In this document: positions 7,169 through 15,216 of the stretch, one piece after another | Numbering within the stretch: position 1 is the first letter of the stretch | How the letters are laid out: every line of letters starts with the position of its first letter | From: Bryobacteraceae bacterium | GTDB lineage: Bacteria > Acidobacteriota > Terriglobia > Bryobacterales > Bryobacteraceae | Length of the DNA: 41,296 nucleotides | Reading direction: 5' to 3' | NCBI GenBank assembly: GCA_030038565.1 | Contig: JASHSS010000397.1 | Coordinates: 1 to 41,296, forward strand | The notes under the pieces: generated by a model | Database searches by the model: none | Told to the model about the DNA's origin: nothing | What the model saw: the letters and a program-made list of their open reading frames with translations, nothing else | Translations under genes and position numbers: made by a program

Positions 7169-10100
7169 CTAGAACTTAATATTACCGGAGAACTGCAGAG
7201 TCCGCATTCCGACGCCGTTTACGCCGTTGAACGCAATACTCCCGATCTCCCCGACTGTGGGACTCTGGACATTATTATTCGGAGTGCCCAAATTGGTGTG
7301 GTTGAAAAAATTCCTCGAATCCATGCGGAGAGCAAAGCCTATTCTCTCCGTAATGTGGAATAGCTTGGAAATCGAGAAATCTTCGTTGAAGAAACGCGGA
7401 CCGATCAGCGTATCGATCGGGTAATTGCCGAAGGTGCCGCTCGCCGGATACAAGTATGGACCGGACGTACATTGTAAGTTGGGGCAGCCGGTAATCCATT
7501 GGTTGCGGTTCTGCGTGGATGGATACACAGCGCCGCTTCCGAGCATGGGACGATTATTCGGTCCGGCGCTCGGTTGCACACCGGAGCCATAGTTGGACAA
7601 GCTCGGGCTGAACGGAATGCCGCTGTAAATCGTCGTGATACTGCCCAGTGTCCAGCCGCCCAAAACAGCATCCACAGGCCGGCTCGCCTTGGCGCCAAAC
7701 TGCCTGCCGTGCCCGAAGGGGATATCGAAATTTTGCGCGATGCTCAACTGGTCGTGCGGCAGCAAACTGGTCTCCCCGTATCCCCCAGCCCCATTCTGCG
7801 GGCCGTAGATGAAGTAGTAATTCGTATCGTATGGTCCGTCCCACGTCAAATCCCGCTGGTAGGTGTAGTTGCCTTGTAGCGTCCAACCCTTCAAAGCCCT
7901 CACCGTAACCGTCGCCTGGAAAGAGTCGTATTCGGCATTGGTGCAGTTGCAGTAATAGCTCAAGCCCTGAGTCCATCCGTACACTGCGGCGTACGGCTGT
8001 ACCGCCGTTTGAGTGCTTGGAAACCATTCCGCCTCGTTGGGATTGATGTTGTTGCTCGTGCCCAGCCAGCCGTGACGGGTTACGTTACCCACATAACCGG
8101 CAGTGGCGGTGACCCTGTCCGTGATCTCCCGCTGCACCGTGACGTTATATTGGTAGACCACCGGCATCGTCATGGTAGCGGGCCGGAACTTCGGGTTGAT
8201 CCCGTTGGGAAGCGGGAAGGTTCCATTCGAACTGATCGTGAAGGTGGGAGGTGCCGGAGGTCCCTGGGCAAGGTTAAACACGGCGGCGAACGGCTCAGAG
8301 GAAGGGTTGACCACCTGCTGGTAATCCAAGACCGGCGGGTTCTGGGTTACGTTGTGACCAAACGTCGAGCCAAAGGTCCCTAGATTGTACGACCATCCGT
8401 AGCCCGCCCGGACGACGGTTTTCTTCGTGACTTGGTAAGCCAACCCCACCCTCGGAGCGAAGTTGTGCCAGTTCATCGTCTGAATGCCGTGCATCGAGAC
8501 GCCGCCTTCGCCAAAGACATACATCAGGCCATTCGATAAATTCAGTGTCGATCCATTGCCGGGGGCGTTCACGCTTTCCGGGAACACCATTTCCCATCGC
8601 AGACCGAGGTTCGCGGTAAGCTTCGGAGTTATGCGCCACTCATCCTGCCCGTACCAGAAATAGCGCGGCTGGTGCTCCTGGGCGTTGGTGCTGGAACTCA
8701 CGTACCGCTGGAGATTGTTTACGCCTCCCAGCAGGAACGACGCCATCGCCAAACCGAACTCCGGGCTGGCGCCGACGGACGGGACAAGGCCGGTGTAGGC
8801 ATCGGTGAAGTAAACCTGGCCGGCACGGTGGCTATCGCTGGGGACCCGCAGGTTCATCGCGTAGCGCAGGTCCGCGCCGAATTTGAAGGTGTGGTTCCCG
8901 TGAATCTTGGTCAGGTTATCCACAAACTGAATCTGCCGCTCGCTCTGCGTCAACGGGCAGTTACACTGGTTCACGTCCAGCGCATACCCCAACTGAGCGT
9001 AGGTGGATGCCGCTCCCGCTCCTGAATTGCCCACTGAGCCGCCAGGATTCTGGATTTCGAAGGCGGGCATGCCGGAAGTATAAGTCTGGTCGAGGTTCAG
9101 CCCGGGGATGCCGGCTTGCGTGGCAGGGTCCGTGCCGTAGCCGTTGGGCACGTCATTGACATGATACCGCATATAGCCAAACCGGAATTCATTCACCATG
9201 GTGGCATTGATCGTGTAGGTCCAGCCGGTAGCAAGACTTTGGTTCAGTGCCTGGGAGTTGCCTGCGTAGTTGGCGATATCGGGACCGCCAGCCTCCAGGC
9301 CGAATGCCCCCGGAGCCTGTTCGGTATAAGCGGCGTAACTGTAACGGCCGAAAATCGCATTCTTCTGGTTCAGATAATAATCCCAGCGCGTATTCCACAG
9401 GTTCCCGGTGATGGCCACGGCGCCGCTGGCGGCATAGTTGTTTTCATAATTCGAACCGAACGCGTTGGTATTGGGCAATGGGAAGTAGCTGAGAAGCGCC
9501 TGGGCCTGCGGGCTCAGACGGCTGGTGGGGATAACATTGTTCGGGAACGGCTCGCGGCCCACGCCAGTAGTCGGGTTCCCGGTTGCCGGATCGTAGATCT
9601 GGTAATTGGGGCTGGCCGCCAGCCAATCGCCTAGATTGCCGGTGCGGTCTTGCGAGGTCGGCACCGTCGTAATCAGAGATCCGCCTTGGGTCTGACGGTT
9701 CAATTGCGTGTCGGCGAAGAAAAACAGCTTGTCCTTAATCACCCTGCCGCCAATCGATCCGCCAAATTGATTTTGCCGGTACGTCGGGTTCAGGTTGGTA
9801 AACGGGTTTCTGCCAAAGTCCTGGAATCCAGGAGTGTTATCCTGCAAGAACTCAAAGACATCCCCATGGAATTGGTTGGTGCCGGATTTCGTCGAGTAGC
9901 TCGCCACTCCGCCGCCCGTATACGAGAATTCCGCATCGAAGTTCTGGACGGATTGCTTCACCTCCGCGACCGAATCAAAGGTCGGATTGATTACGATAAT
10001 GCCCAGGATCGGATCCTGGTTTGTGGTCCCGTCCAACTCGTAGCCCATCGTGTCGAAGACTTGGCCGTTGACGATCATCTGCACGCTGCCTTGCGGGTTT

Positions 10101-10633
10101 TCATCCGAAGCGTGCGCCCATCCAACCGGCGCCGTCCCCGGATTCAATAACTCAAAGGCCTGGAGATTCCGTCCCACGCTCGGAAGTTCTTCGATCTGCT
10201 GGGCGTCGAAGGTCTGCGCCACATCCGCGCTGTCCGCTTGTAGTAAGGGTGCGGCGGCTGTCACTTCGACTTCCTGCGAGACGTTGCCCACCTGCATGGA
10301 GGCGTCAAACCGGGAAACCTGGTCCACCTGAACGGTGATGTTGTTCGAAGCGAGTTTCTGGAATCCCGACGCCTCGATAGTCACCTGGTATTGCCCTGGA
10401 ATGAGTTGGCCTTTGGTGTAGTTGCCGGATTCGTTCGTGGTGGCTTCGAACTTGGTGCCCTTGTTCACGTCGGTGATGGTAACCTTGGCCCCGATTACCG
10501 CCCCTCCGCTGGGATCTGTGACGGTTCCAACAATGCTGCCAAACACCTGTTGCGCGCTCAGAGTTCCGCTTGAGCAGAACAGCGCAAAAGTAACCCCTAT
10601 GGCCGCATAGGCCAATTTTTGCAGACTGGGCAT
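7169..10633 (-). CDS. Oar-like TonB-dependent outer-membrane receptor
   Basis: A 1154-residue protein. A signal peptide ends near SGTLSAQQ and is followed by a carboxypeptidase-regulatory-like beta-sandwich at about 30-115 (GSIVGTVTDPSGGAVIGAKVTITD). A plug domain follows (VTAAAPLLQADSADVAQTFDAQQIEELP, with GRNLQAFELLNPG). A long 22-strand-type barrel ends GMRTLQFSGNIKF with the C-terminal phenylalanine of outer-membrane beta-barrels. This Oar/CarboxypepD_reg type is greatly expanded in Acidobacteriota and is thought to import glycans or other large ligands using TonB energy; the ligand here is unknown. The ATG at 10633 has a strong GGAGGGAGGAG ribosome site 6-8 nt upstream. A real sigma70 promoter and a leader of about 210 nt precede it. 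The gene stands alone, closed by the hairpin at 7133-7161, between the haem/copper unit and the glucan hydrolases, and could serve either. Confidence 0.92.
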   Translation of the reverse strand: MPSLQKLAYAAIGVTFALFCSSGTLSAQQVFGSIVGTVTDPSGGAVIGAKVTITDVNKGTKFEATTNESGNYTKGQLIPGQYQVTIEASGFQKLASNNITVQVDQVSRFDASMQVGNVSQEVEVTAAAPLLQADSADVAQTFDAQQIEELPSVGRNLQAFELLNPGTAPVGWAHASDENPQGSVQMIVNGQVFDTMGYELDGTTNQDPILGIIVINPTFDSVAEVKQSVQNFDAEFSYTGGGVASYSTKSGTNQFHGDVFEFLQDNTPGFQDFGRNPFTNLNPTYRQNQFGGSIGGRVIKDKLFFFADTQLNRQTQGGSLITTVPTSQDRTGNLGDWLAASPNYQIYDPATGNPTTGVGREPFPNNVIPTSRLSPQAQALLSYFPLPNTNAFGSNYENNYAASGAVAITGNLWNTRWDYYLNQKNAIFGRYSYAAYTEQAPGAFGLEAGGPDIANYAGNSQALNQSLATGWTYTINATMVNEFRFGYMRYHVNDVPNGYGTDPATQAGIPGLNLDQTYTSGMPAFEIQNPGGSVGNSGAGAASTYAQLGYALDVNQCNCPLTQSERQIQFVDNLTKIHGNHTFKFGADLRYAMNLRVPSDSHRAGQVYFTDAYTGLVPSVGASPEFGLAMASFLLGGVNNLQRYVSSSTNAQEHQPRYFWYGQDEWRITPKLTANLGLRWEMVFPESVNAPGNGSTLNLSNGLMYVFGEGGVSMHGIQTMNWHNFAPRVGLAYQVTKKTVVRAGYGWSYNLGTFGSTFGHNVTQNPPVLDYQQVVNPSSEPFAAVFNLAQGPPAPPTFTISSNGTFPLPNGINPKFRPATMTMPVVYQYNVTVQREITDRVTATAGYVGNVTRHGWLGTSNNINPNEAEWFPSTQTAVQPYAAVYGWTQGLSYYCNCTNAEYDSFQATVTVRALKGWTLQGNYTYQRDLTWDGPYDTNYYFIYGPQNGAGGYGETSLLPHDQLSIAQNFDIPFGHGRQFGAKASRPVDAVLGGWTLGSITTIYSGIPFSPSLSNYGSGVQPSAGPNNRPMLGSGAVYPSTQNRNQWITGCPNLQCTSGPYLYPASGTFGNYPIDTLIGPRFFNEDFSISKLFHITERIGFALRMDSRNFFNHTNLGTPNNNVQSPTVGEIGSIAFNGVNGVGMRTLQFSGNIKF

Positions 10634-10662
10634 TTCGCTCTCCTCCCTCCGTTGGAGGCAAA
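10634..10662 (-). promoter_or_regulatory. Ribosome-binding region with a potential sequestering hairpin
   Basis: On the minus strand the leader reads CCTCC-AAC-GGAGG (10658-10646), a 5-bp stem that would hide the first of two purine-rich ribosome sites. A competing pairing is GTTGG (minus strand 10668-10664) with CCAAC (10655-10651). The second site, GGAGGAG, nearest the ATG stays free. No known riboswitch class was recognised in the leader. Confidence 0.35.
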
Positions 10663-10816
10663 ACCAACCTTACCGCAGACCCCTCGTTCGTGCGCTTTAC
10701 CCCTAACCCCGGTGATTGGATAACTACCCGGAGTGAACCGGCCTTGGCTAACCCGGCCACCGCAATCCTGCGTGCCTTTGGCTCTGGTCACCTTTCGGCG
10801 TCCGTGGTGTAACTTC

Positions 10817-10923
10817 GGCTCAGTTTAGGGTACAAAAACCGCTGCGGATATCTTATCAATGGAGTTACAGACTGTCAATACTAGAAAAGGACCATGATTT
10901 CGTTAATATGTGTAAACTGAGCC
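10817..10923 (-). promoter_or_regulatory. Sigma70 promoter of the TonB receptor flanked by inverted operator-like sites
   Basis: On the minus strand a perfect TTGACA (10878-10873) is followed after exactly 17 bp by TAAGAT (10855-10850), which predicts a start near 10843 and a leader of about 210 nt. Two copies of an 11-mer in opposite orientation flank it: GGCTCAGTTTA at 10817-10827 and TAAACTGAGCC at 10913-10923. They are 96 bp apart centre to centre, close to nine helical turns. The region is markedly more AT-rich than the surroundings. The arrangement suits a repressor that loops the promoter. Confidence 0.6.
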
Positions 10924-10962
10924 ATGCTTCAATGGCACTAAGGTGCAGAAAAGTACCTAAAT

Positions 10963-12702
10963 TCAAGTCCGATTTATCTGCGGGCGCGAAGCTCGTCGGA
11001 AAGCCTCGTGTAGACAGCGTTGGTCCAGCCGAACCCGGCTTCGTTCGAGTGATAACCGAAGCGGATGGCGCCATCCGTCGAAGGTCCCTCGGATAACCAC
11101 GTTATATTTCTCCACGATCACGCCGTCTCTCTGGTAGGAATCGCGCACCAAAGTGAGAAACTCGCGCGAGATGCGATCCGCATCTTCGTTAAATCCGTAC
11201 CGGCGCAACCCTTCCACCGCGATCATCTCCAAAGGAGCCCATCCGAACGGCGCATCCCACTGGTTGCCGCTGACGAACCTGCTGGTCTGAAGCCCGCCCG
11301 GCTTTTCGAACAGGCCGAGGTTCGCTTTGACCCGCGCCGCCTGGGCGGGAGTCGCAATTCCCGCCCACAGAGGATAAAACGTCGTCAGGAACGGATAGGC
11401 CCCGCGCTTCTTCAATTGGAAATTGTAATCGGCATATAGCCCGCTGGCTTCGTCCCACAGCAGCCGGTTGATGCGCGCGGCGCGTTGTGCGGACCGTTCG
11501 TGCCAAGCCTTCGCCTCGGCTGCCTGGCCCAGAGTCTGCAGTATCCGGGCGGTCTGCTCCTCCATCAGGTATAACAGCGAATTCAGGCACACCGGGTTGT
11601 AATGAATGATGTCGATATTGAAGGGCCCAAAACGGTTGGAGGGGTCGAAGCCGGATTCCCGCATGGACCGGTCGCCCTTGTAGAACAGCGGCTTGAACTG
11701 GTCGTGGGCCCGATCGAAGTACTGTGTCAGGTCATAGTCGCTCACGTCATGCGAGCGGTAATAGTCTTTTACCAGATCGTAATGATTGCGCCCTTGGGCA
11801 TCCTTCTCCGCCGACAGCACTTCCGGCGCCGGGCCTTCGCCGAAATCCCAGTACCGCGAAAGACCGCTGGCCTCCGTCAGGTGCGGTTCCGAAGTCCAGA
11901 ACCGGTGCGTGTCGAGCACCGCCGGCACCGCCTGGCGCAGCCATTCCTTATCGCCGGTCGCTTGAAACACCGCCAGCAGCATCCCGGTCAAAAACGGCGG
12001 CTGCGAGCGCGTCATATAGTAAGTTCGGTTGGCGTTCAGAATCTTCCCGTAATTGCGGATCTCGTACAGGAAGTTGTCCACCATGTCGCGGGCCAGTTGG
12101 GTTTTCCCGTCGTGGACCAGTCCCAGCACGATGAAGTAACTGTCCCATCCGTACATTTCATTGAAGCGGCCCCCCGGCACCACGTAGGGAAACGGCAGGT
12201 AAAGCAGCCCCTGCTCCGGCTTGGTCCCTCCCGCCACCGGTAACCGGAGAAGGCCGATCTTGTCGAAGGTTCCCGGTTCCATCGCCTGCCGCAACTCTTT
12301 GCCGATCTCATCCAGGCCGGCGGCTGCCGGAACGTATACCGGCCACCGTCCGTCGGCGGGCGCCGGAAACTTCGGATCCACTGCCGCGCGCGCCAGGTCG
12401 CGGTGGGAACGCGTGAGCGTATTCCAGGTGTCCGCGATGTAGGTCTCGATGGAAACCCGGGCCGGCGCCGTCTGCGCCCACACCAACGCCGGCAGCAAAA
12501 GGCCAACCCAGAGGATTCGCCTGTAAGTTCGTGTCGCGGCCGAGTGACTCGCTGCCCTGGAGACGCCTCCGCCGTAACAGATTCGCGAGACATTGGCGGG
12601 GCGGGCCTTTGGGCGGGGTTGGTGGGACGGGACCACAGGTTGTCCAGGCCAGCCCGAGGGCCTGCCCCACCGCACTAACTCACGAAGATCAACCAGCTTC
12701 AT
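10963..12702 (-). CDS. GH37 trehalase, exported, with a 3'-end frameshift
   Basis: Trehalase splits trehalose into two glucoses. Family signatures are intact: PGGRFNEMYGWDSYF and QWDAPFGWAP. So are the catalytic acid region RESGFDPSNR and the catalytic base region VEKYNVV. Just after VEKYNVV the frame turns to nonsense (IRGTFDGWRHPL). Removing one base near 11094 restores SEGPSTDGAIRFGYHSNEAGFGWTNAVY and ends at a TAA at 10974-10976, so the listed 3' end at 10963 is the shifted one. This may be a recent mutation or a sequence error. The N-terminus is also odd. ATG 12702 overlaps the upstream stop as ATGA, but the next 40 or so codons run through a palindromic repeat before the signal segment RRILWVGLLLPALVWAQ, and no in-frame start codon lies between. 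It is the third gene of the glucan unit. Confidence 0.8.
   Translation of the reverse strand: MKLVDLRELVRWGRPSGWPGQPVVPSHQPRPKARPANVSRICYGGGVSRAASHSAATRTYRRILWVGLLLPALVWAQTAPARVSIETYIADTWNTLTRSHRDLARAAVDPKFPAPADGRWPVYVPAAAGLDEIGKELRQAMEPGTFDKIGLLRLPVAGGTKPEQGLLYLPFPYVVPGGRFNEMYGWDSYFIVLGLVHDGKTQLARDMVDNFLYEIRNYGKILNANRTYYMTRSQPPFLTGMLLAVFQATGDKEWLRQAVPAVLDTHRFWTSEPHLTEASGLSRYWDFGEGPAPEVLSAEKDAQGRNHYDLVKDYYRSHDVSDYDLTQYFDRAHDQFKPLFYKGDRSMRESGFDPSNRFGPFNIDIIHYNPVCLNSLLYLMEEQTARILQTLGQAAEAKAWHERSAQRAARINRLLWDEASGLYADYNFQLKKRGAYPFLTTFYPLWAGIATPAQAARVKANLGLFEKPGGLQTSRFVSGNQWDAPFGWAPLEMIAVEGLRRYGFNEDADRISREFLTLVRDSYQRDGVIVEKYNVVIRGTFDGWRHPLRLSLERSRVRLDQRCLHEAFRRASRPQINRT
12579..12672. repeat. Dispersed palindromic element, degenerate copy inside the 5' end of the trehalase frame
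   Basis: It begins with CAGATTCGCGAG (12579-12590), the same 12-mer that opens the copy at 17061. It continues with GGCGGGGCGGGCCTTTGG-like sequence and ends GGGCCTGCCCCACC (12658-12671). The right half is an imperfect palindrome (GGCCAGCCC...GGGCCTGCC). It sits between the ATGA-coupled start and the signal peptide of the trehalase. Confidence 0.65.
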
Positions 12703-15212
12703 CGCAGCCCGAAGGTCACCTCCCCGGAAACATAAACGCCCGGCGCGCCCGCAGGCATTTCGACGACCACCACGTCCGCGTTTTCACGCCGCGCGCCCTG
12801 GACCGAGACCAACTGCTCGCCTCCGGTAAGACCCAGCCGGTAACTCGCGCCCGCCAGGCCGGAGAATGTAACTTTCAGCGTGCGGGAAGCTTCGGTCCAC
12901 TGTTCGGCGACGACCTTCAAGTTACTGCTCGGCTCCGCCAGGCTTACCGGCGTGCGCGGAATCGTGTATCCGAACCAACCCGTGTGCCGCAGCACCACGC
13001 GGGTTGTTCCCGAGTGCGCCTGGAAGCGCAGGCGCGGATGCCAATCGACGGCCTCTTCGCCGGTTTCCCACGTGGCGGCTGCGCCATCCACTTCCGCGGC
13101 GGTCACGCGCGCGCATCGCGGATATGCCGGGGCGAATTCGAACGCCACGCTCCGCGATCCCGAATTCTGGATGTTGAGGTGGAGCGTTCCCTGGTCGCGT
13201 TCCAGCTCCAGGTCTAGCCTGCCCGAGGGAACCCGCACGCCTTCGATCCCCAGCGTGCGCCATTCCGCCGGAAGGTGCGGCGCGAATTCAACCCGCCCTG
13301 CCGTGGCATCCACCGAAAGCCCCGCGAGGCCGCGCAGCAGCGGCGCAATCACCATCGCGGCCGACCATGTCTGGTGCGGCGAGGCCGTGGATAAAGGGGT
13401 GGCCGTGCTTCCCGAGAGCACCTCCGTGGTGTTGCCGCCGGCCATGAGGGCCAATTCCGCGTTGGCCTGCAAATTGGCGAACGCCGCCTGCGCCCGATGG
13501 TAGCGGTATTCCCCGACCGACGCCCAACCGGTGAACAAGGGCCACACGGAGCCAAAATGGTATCCCGACGGATCGTACAGATTGCTGCGCGAGGAGATGA
13601 TCCGCATGCCCCAATCGGCGGCGTGATCCTCCCGAGCCAGCTCGTCGATCATCGCCGACGCGTGCCCCTGGTCGAGCAGTCCAAACCACATCGGCACCGT
13701 CGCCAGCACGCTCGGTTCGTCCACCGGCTTACCGGCGGGATCGATGGCAAACGAATAGGTGTGCGTCGAGCCGCGCCAGAACAGCCGCTCCAGCGCCTCG
13801 CGCTTGGCCGTGAACTCGGCCTCCAGCGCTGCGCCGCGGGCCGCATCGTTTAACGCCCGCGCCAGCCAGGCCGCCGAACGCAAGGATTCCACGTAGCAGG
13901 CCGCCTGGTATAACTCCAGGCGAACCGGCAATAACGGTCCGCCTTCCACCCACCCCGGCCCCACATTCAGATTTCGCGCAAAGCCGGCGCTGTCGAGCGT
14001 GGAGCGCATGAAGTCCAGCGCCTTCCACAGCCGCGGCGCCTGTTCGCGGGCGAAGGCCACATCGCCGCTAGCCTGGACGTAGTCGCGCACCGCAACGAGG
14101 AACAGAGGCGTGGAATCGGCCGCATTGTAGCCGTAAGGAAAATCGCGAAACCACGGCGTCAGGGAAGCGCTCTGTGAAATCTCGTGGGGGATTTTTCCAT
14201 CCTCGCGCTGGAACTTGGCCACGAACGCGATGGCCCGCCGCGCGCTCTCAAAATCGCCGGCCGAATTCAGGGCGAACGACGTCCAGAAGGAGTCGCGCCC
14301 GAAGAACCACGCGAAGCCCGGGCGGTAGCCGCCCTTCGACGGCCCATAGCCCGCCACCAATCCTTCGCCCAGCAGCGGATTGTCCACCAGGCTCTTCACC
14401 ACGCTGATCCGCGACCAGTCGTATGCCTGCTGGAGCGCCGGGTCCGGCAGGCGCAGCCTGACTGTGTCCGCTAGATAGCCGCGGTAAAAGCGTGCCGTCT
14501 CCTCGATCCGTTCCGCGGGATGCGCCGTCAAATCCCGGTAGGCCGCCAGTGCTTCCTCCAGGTTGTTCAGCGACGCAGTCACGGCGATCACCCGCTCCGC
14601 CGTCCCGGTCACCGTCCCCAGGGTGAACCGCGTCTGGGCGTCGGCAGAATAGTTGGTGGCGTACTCCAGGTCCACCGGCGCGGCGCCTGGCGATCCCACC
14701 ACAGCCGCAAACTTCTGGCCATCGGCGCCCATGCGATACACACCCTTGGCCTTGTCCCACTCCCCGTAGCTCGATCCGAACGATCCCGGCCAGATCAATT
14801 GAAAATCGCGGACGAAGCGGAAATCGACGCGTACCGGATTGCGCGCCTCGATCCGCAGGCGGATCAACGCACCGGCCAGATTGCGCGGCACGCATAGCTC
14901 TTCGGACACGCGGAAATCGTCGGCACTGTAAATGATGCTGTAGGAACCGGCCTTCGACTCGATGCGGCGGGCCATAGCCCCGGCCGGAATCTCGTGATCG
15001 CCGGCGTGAAACACGAGCCGGAAGTCGCGCAAAATCTTGAGCGGGTAAACGAACGTTTCGAGCGTGCCCTGCTCGTCGCCGAACCAGGCCGCCTTCGGCC
15101 CGGTGGCGTCCACGAATTCCCAGCTATGCACCGGCCGCGCGATTTCCGGCTGTCCCCGCAGCACTCCCATAGCAACAAACAACCAAAGCAGGCGCACTGG
15201 GACCGGCTTCAT
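12699..15212 (-). CDS. Glycogen-debranching-enzyme-like (alpha/alpha)6 glycoside hydrolase, secreted
   Basis: An 837-residue protein with a signal peptide (VRLLWLFVAMGVLRGQ). An N-terminal beta-sandwich of about 230 residues is followed by an (alpha/alpha)6 barrel of the amylo-alpha-1,6-glucosidase (GDE_C) type. Landmarks are GGYRPGFAWFFGRDSFW, FQREDGKIPHEISQSASLTPW, YGYNAADSTPLFLVAVRDYV, NLYDPSGYHFGSVWPLFTGW and ASPHQTW. A C-terminal beta-rich region follows. Family members hydrolyse alpha-1,6 branches or related alpha-glucosidic bonds; the exact bond cannot be read from the sequence. The gene starts 4 nt after the stop of the GH13 gene and its stop overlaps the trehalase ATG by 4 nt, so the three are translationally linked. 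Confidence 0.8.
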   Translation of the reverse strand: MKPVPVRLLWLFVAMGVLRGQPEIARPVHSWEFVDATGPKAAWFGDEQGTLETFVYPLKILRDFRLVFHAGDHEIPAGAMARRIESKAGSYSIIYSADDFRVSEELCVPRNLAGALIRLRIEARNPVRVDFRFVRDFQLIWPGSFGSSYGEWDKAKGVYRMGADGQKFAAVVGSPGAAPVDLEYATNYSADAQTRFTLGTVTGTAERVIAVTASLNNLEEALAAYRDLTAHPAERIEETARFYRGYLADTVRLRLPDPALQQAYDWSRISVVKSLVDNPLLGEGLVAGYGPSKGGYRPGFAWFFGRDSFWTSFALNSAGDFESARRAIAFVAKFQREDGKIPHEISQSASLTPWFRDFPYGYNAADSTPLFLVAVRDYVQASGDVAFAREQAPRLWKALDFMRSTLDSAGFARNLNVGPGWVEGGPLLPVRLELYQAACYVESLRSAAWLARALNDAARGAALEAEFTAKREALERLFWRGSTHTYSFAIDPAGKPVDEPSVLATVPMWFGLLDQGHASAMIDELAREDHAADWGMRIISSRSNLYDPSGYHFGSVWPLFTGWASVGEYRYHRAQAAFANLQANAELALMAGGNTTEVLSGSTATPLSTASPHQTWSAAMVIAPLLRGLAGLSVDATAGRVEFAPHLPAEWRTLGIEGVRVPSGRLDLELERDQGTLHLNIQNSGSRSVAFEFAPAYPRCARVTAAEVDGAAATWETGEEAVDWHPRLRFQAHSGTTRVVLRHTGWFGYTIPRTPVSLAEPSSNLKVVAEQWTEASRTLKVTFSGLAGASYRLGLTGGEQLVSVQGARRENADVVVVEMPAGAPGVYVSGEVTFGLR

Positions 15213-15216
15213 TCCG

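Noticed and set aside
10634-10843. A cobalamin or cyclic-di-GMP riboswitch in the TonB receptor leader
   Set aside because: I could not find the conserved boxes of either class. The leader is structured, but no known aptamer fits.
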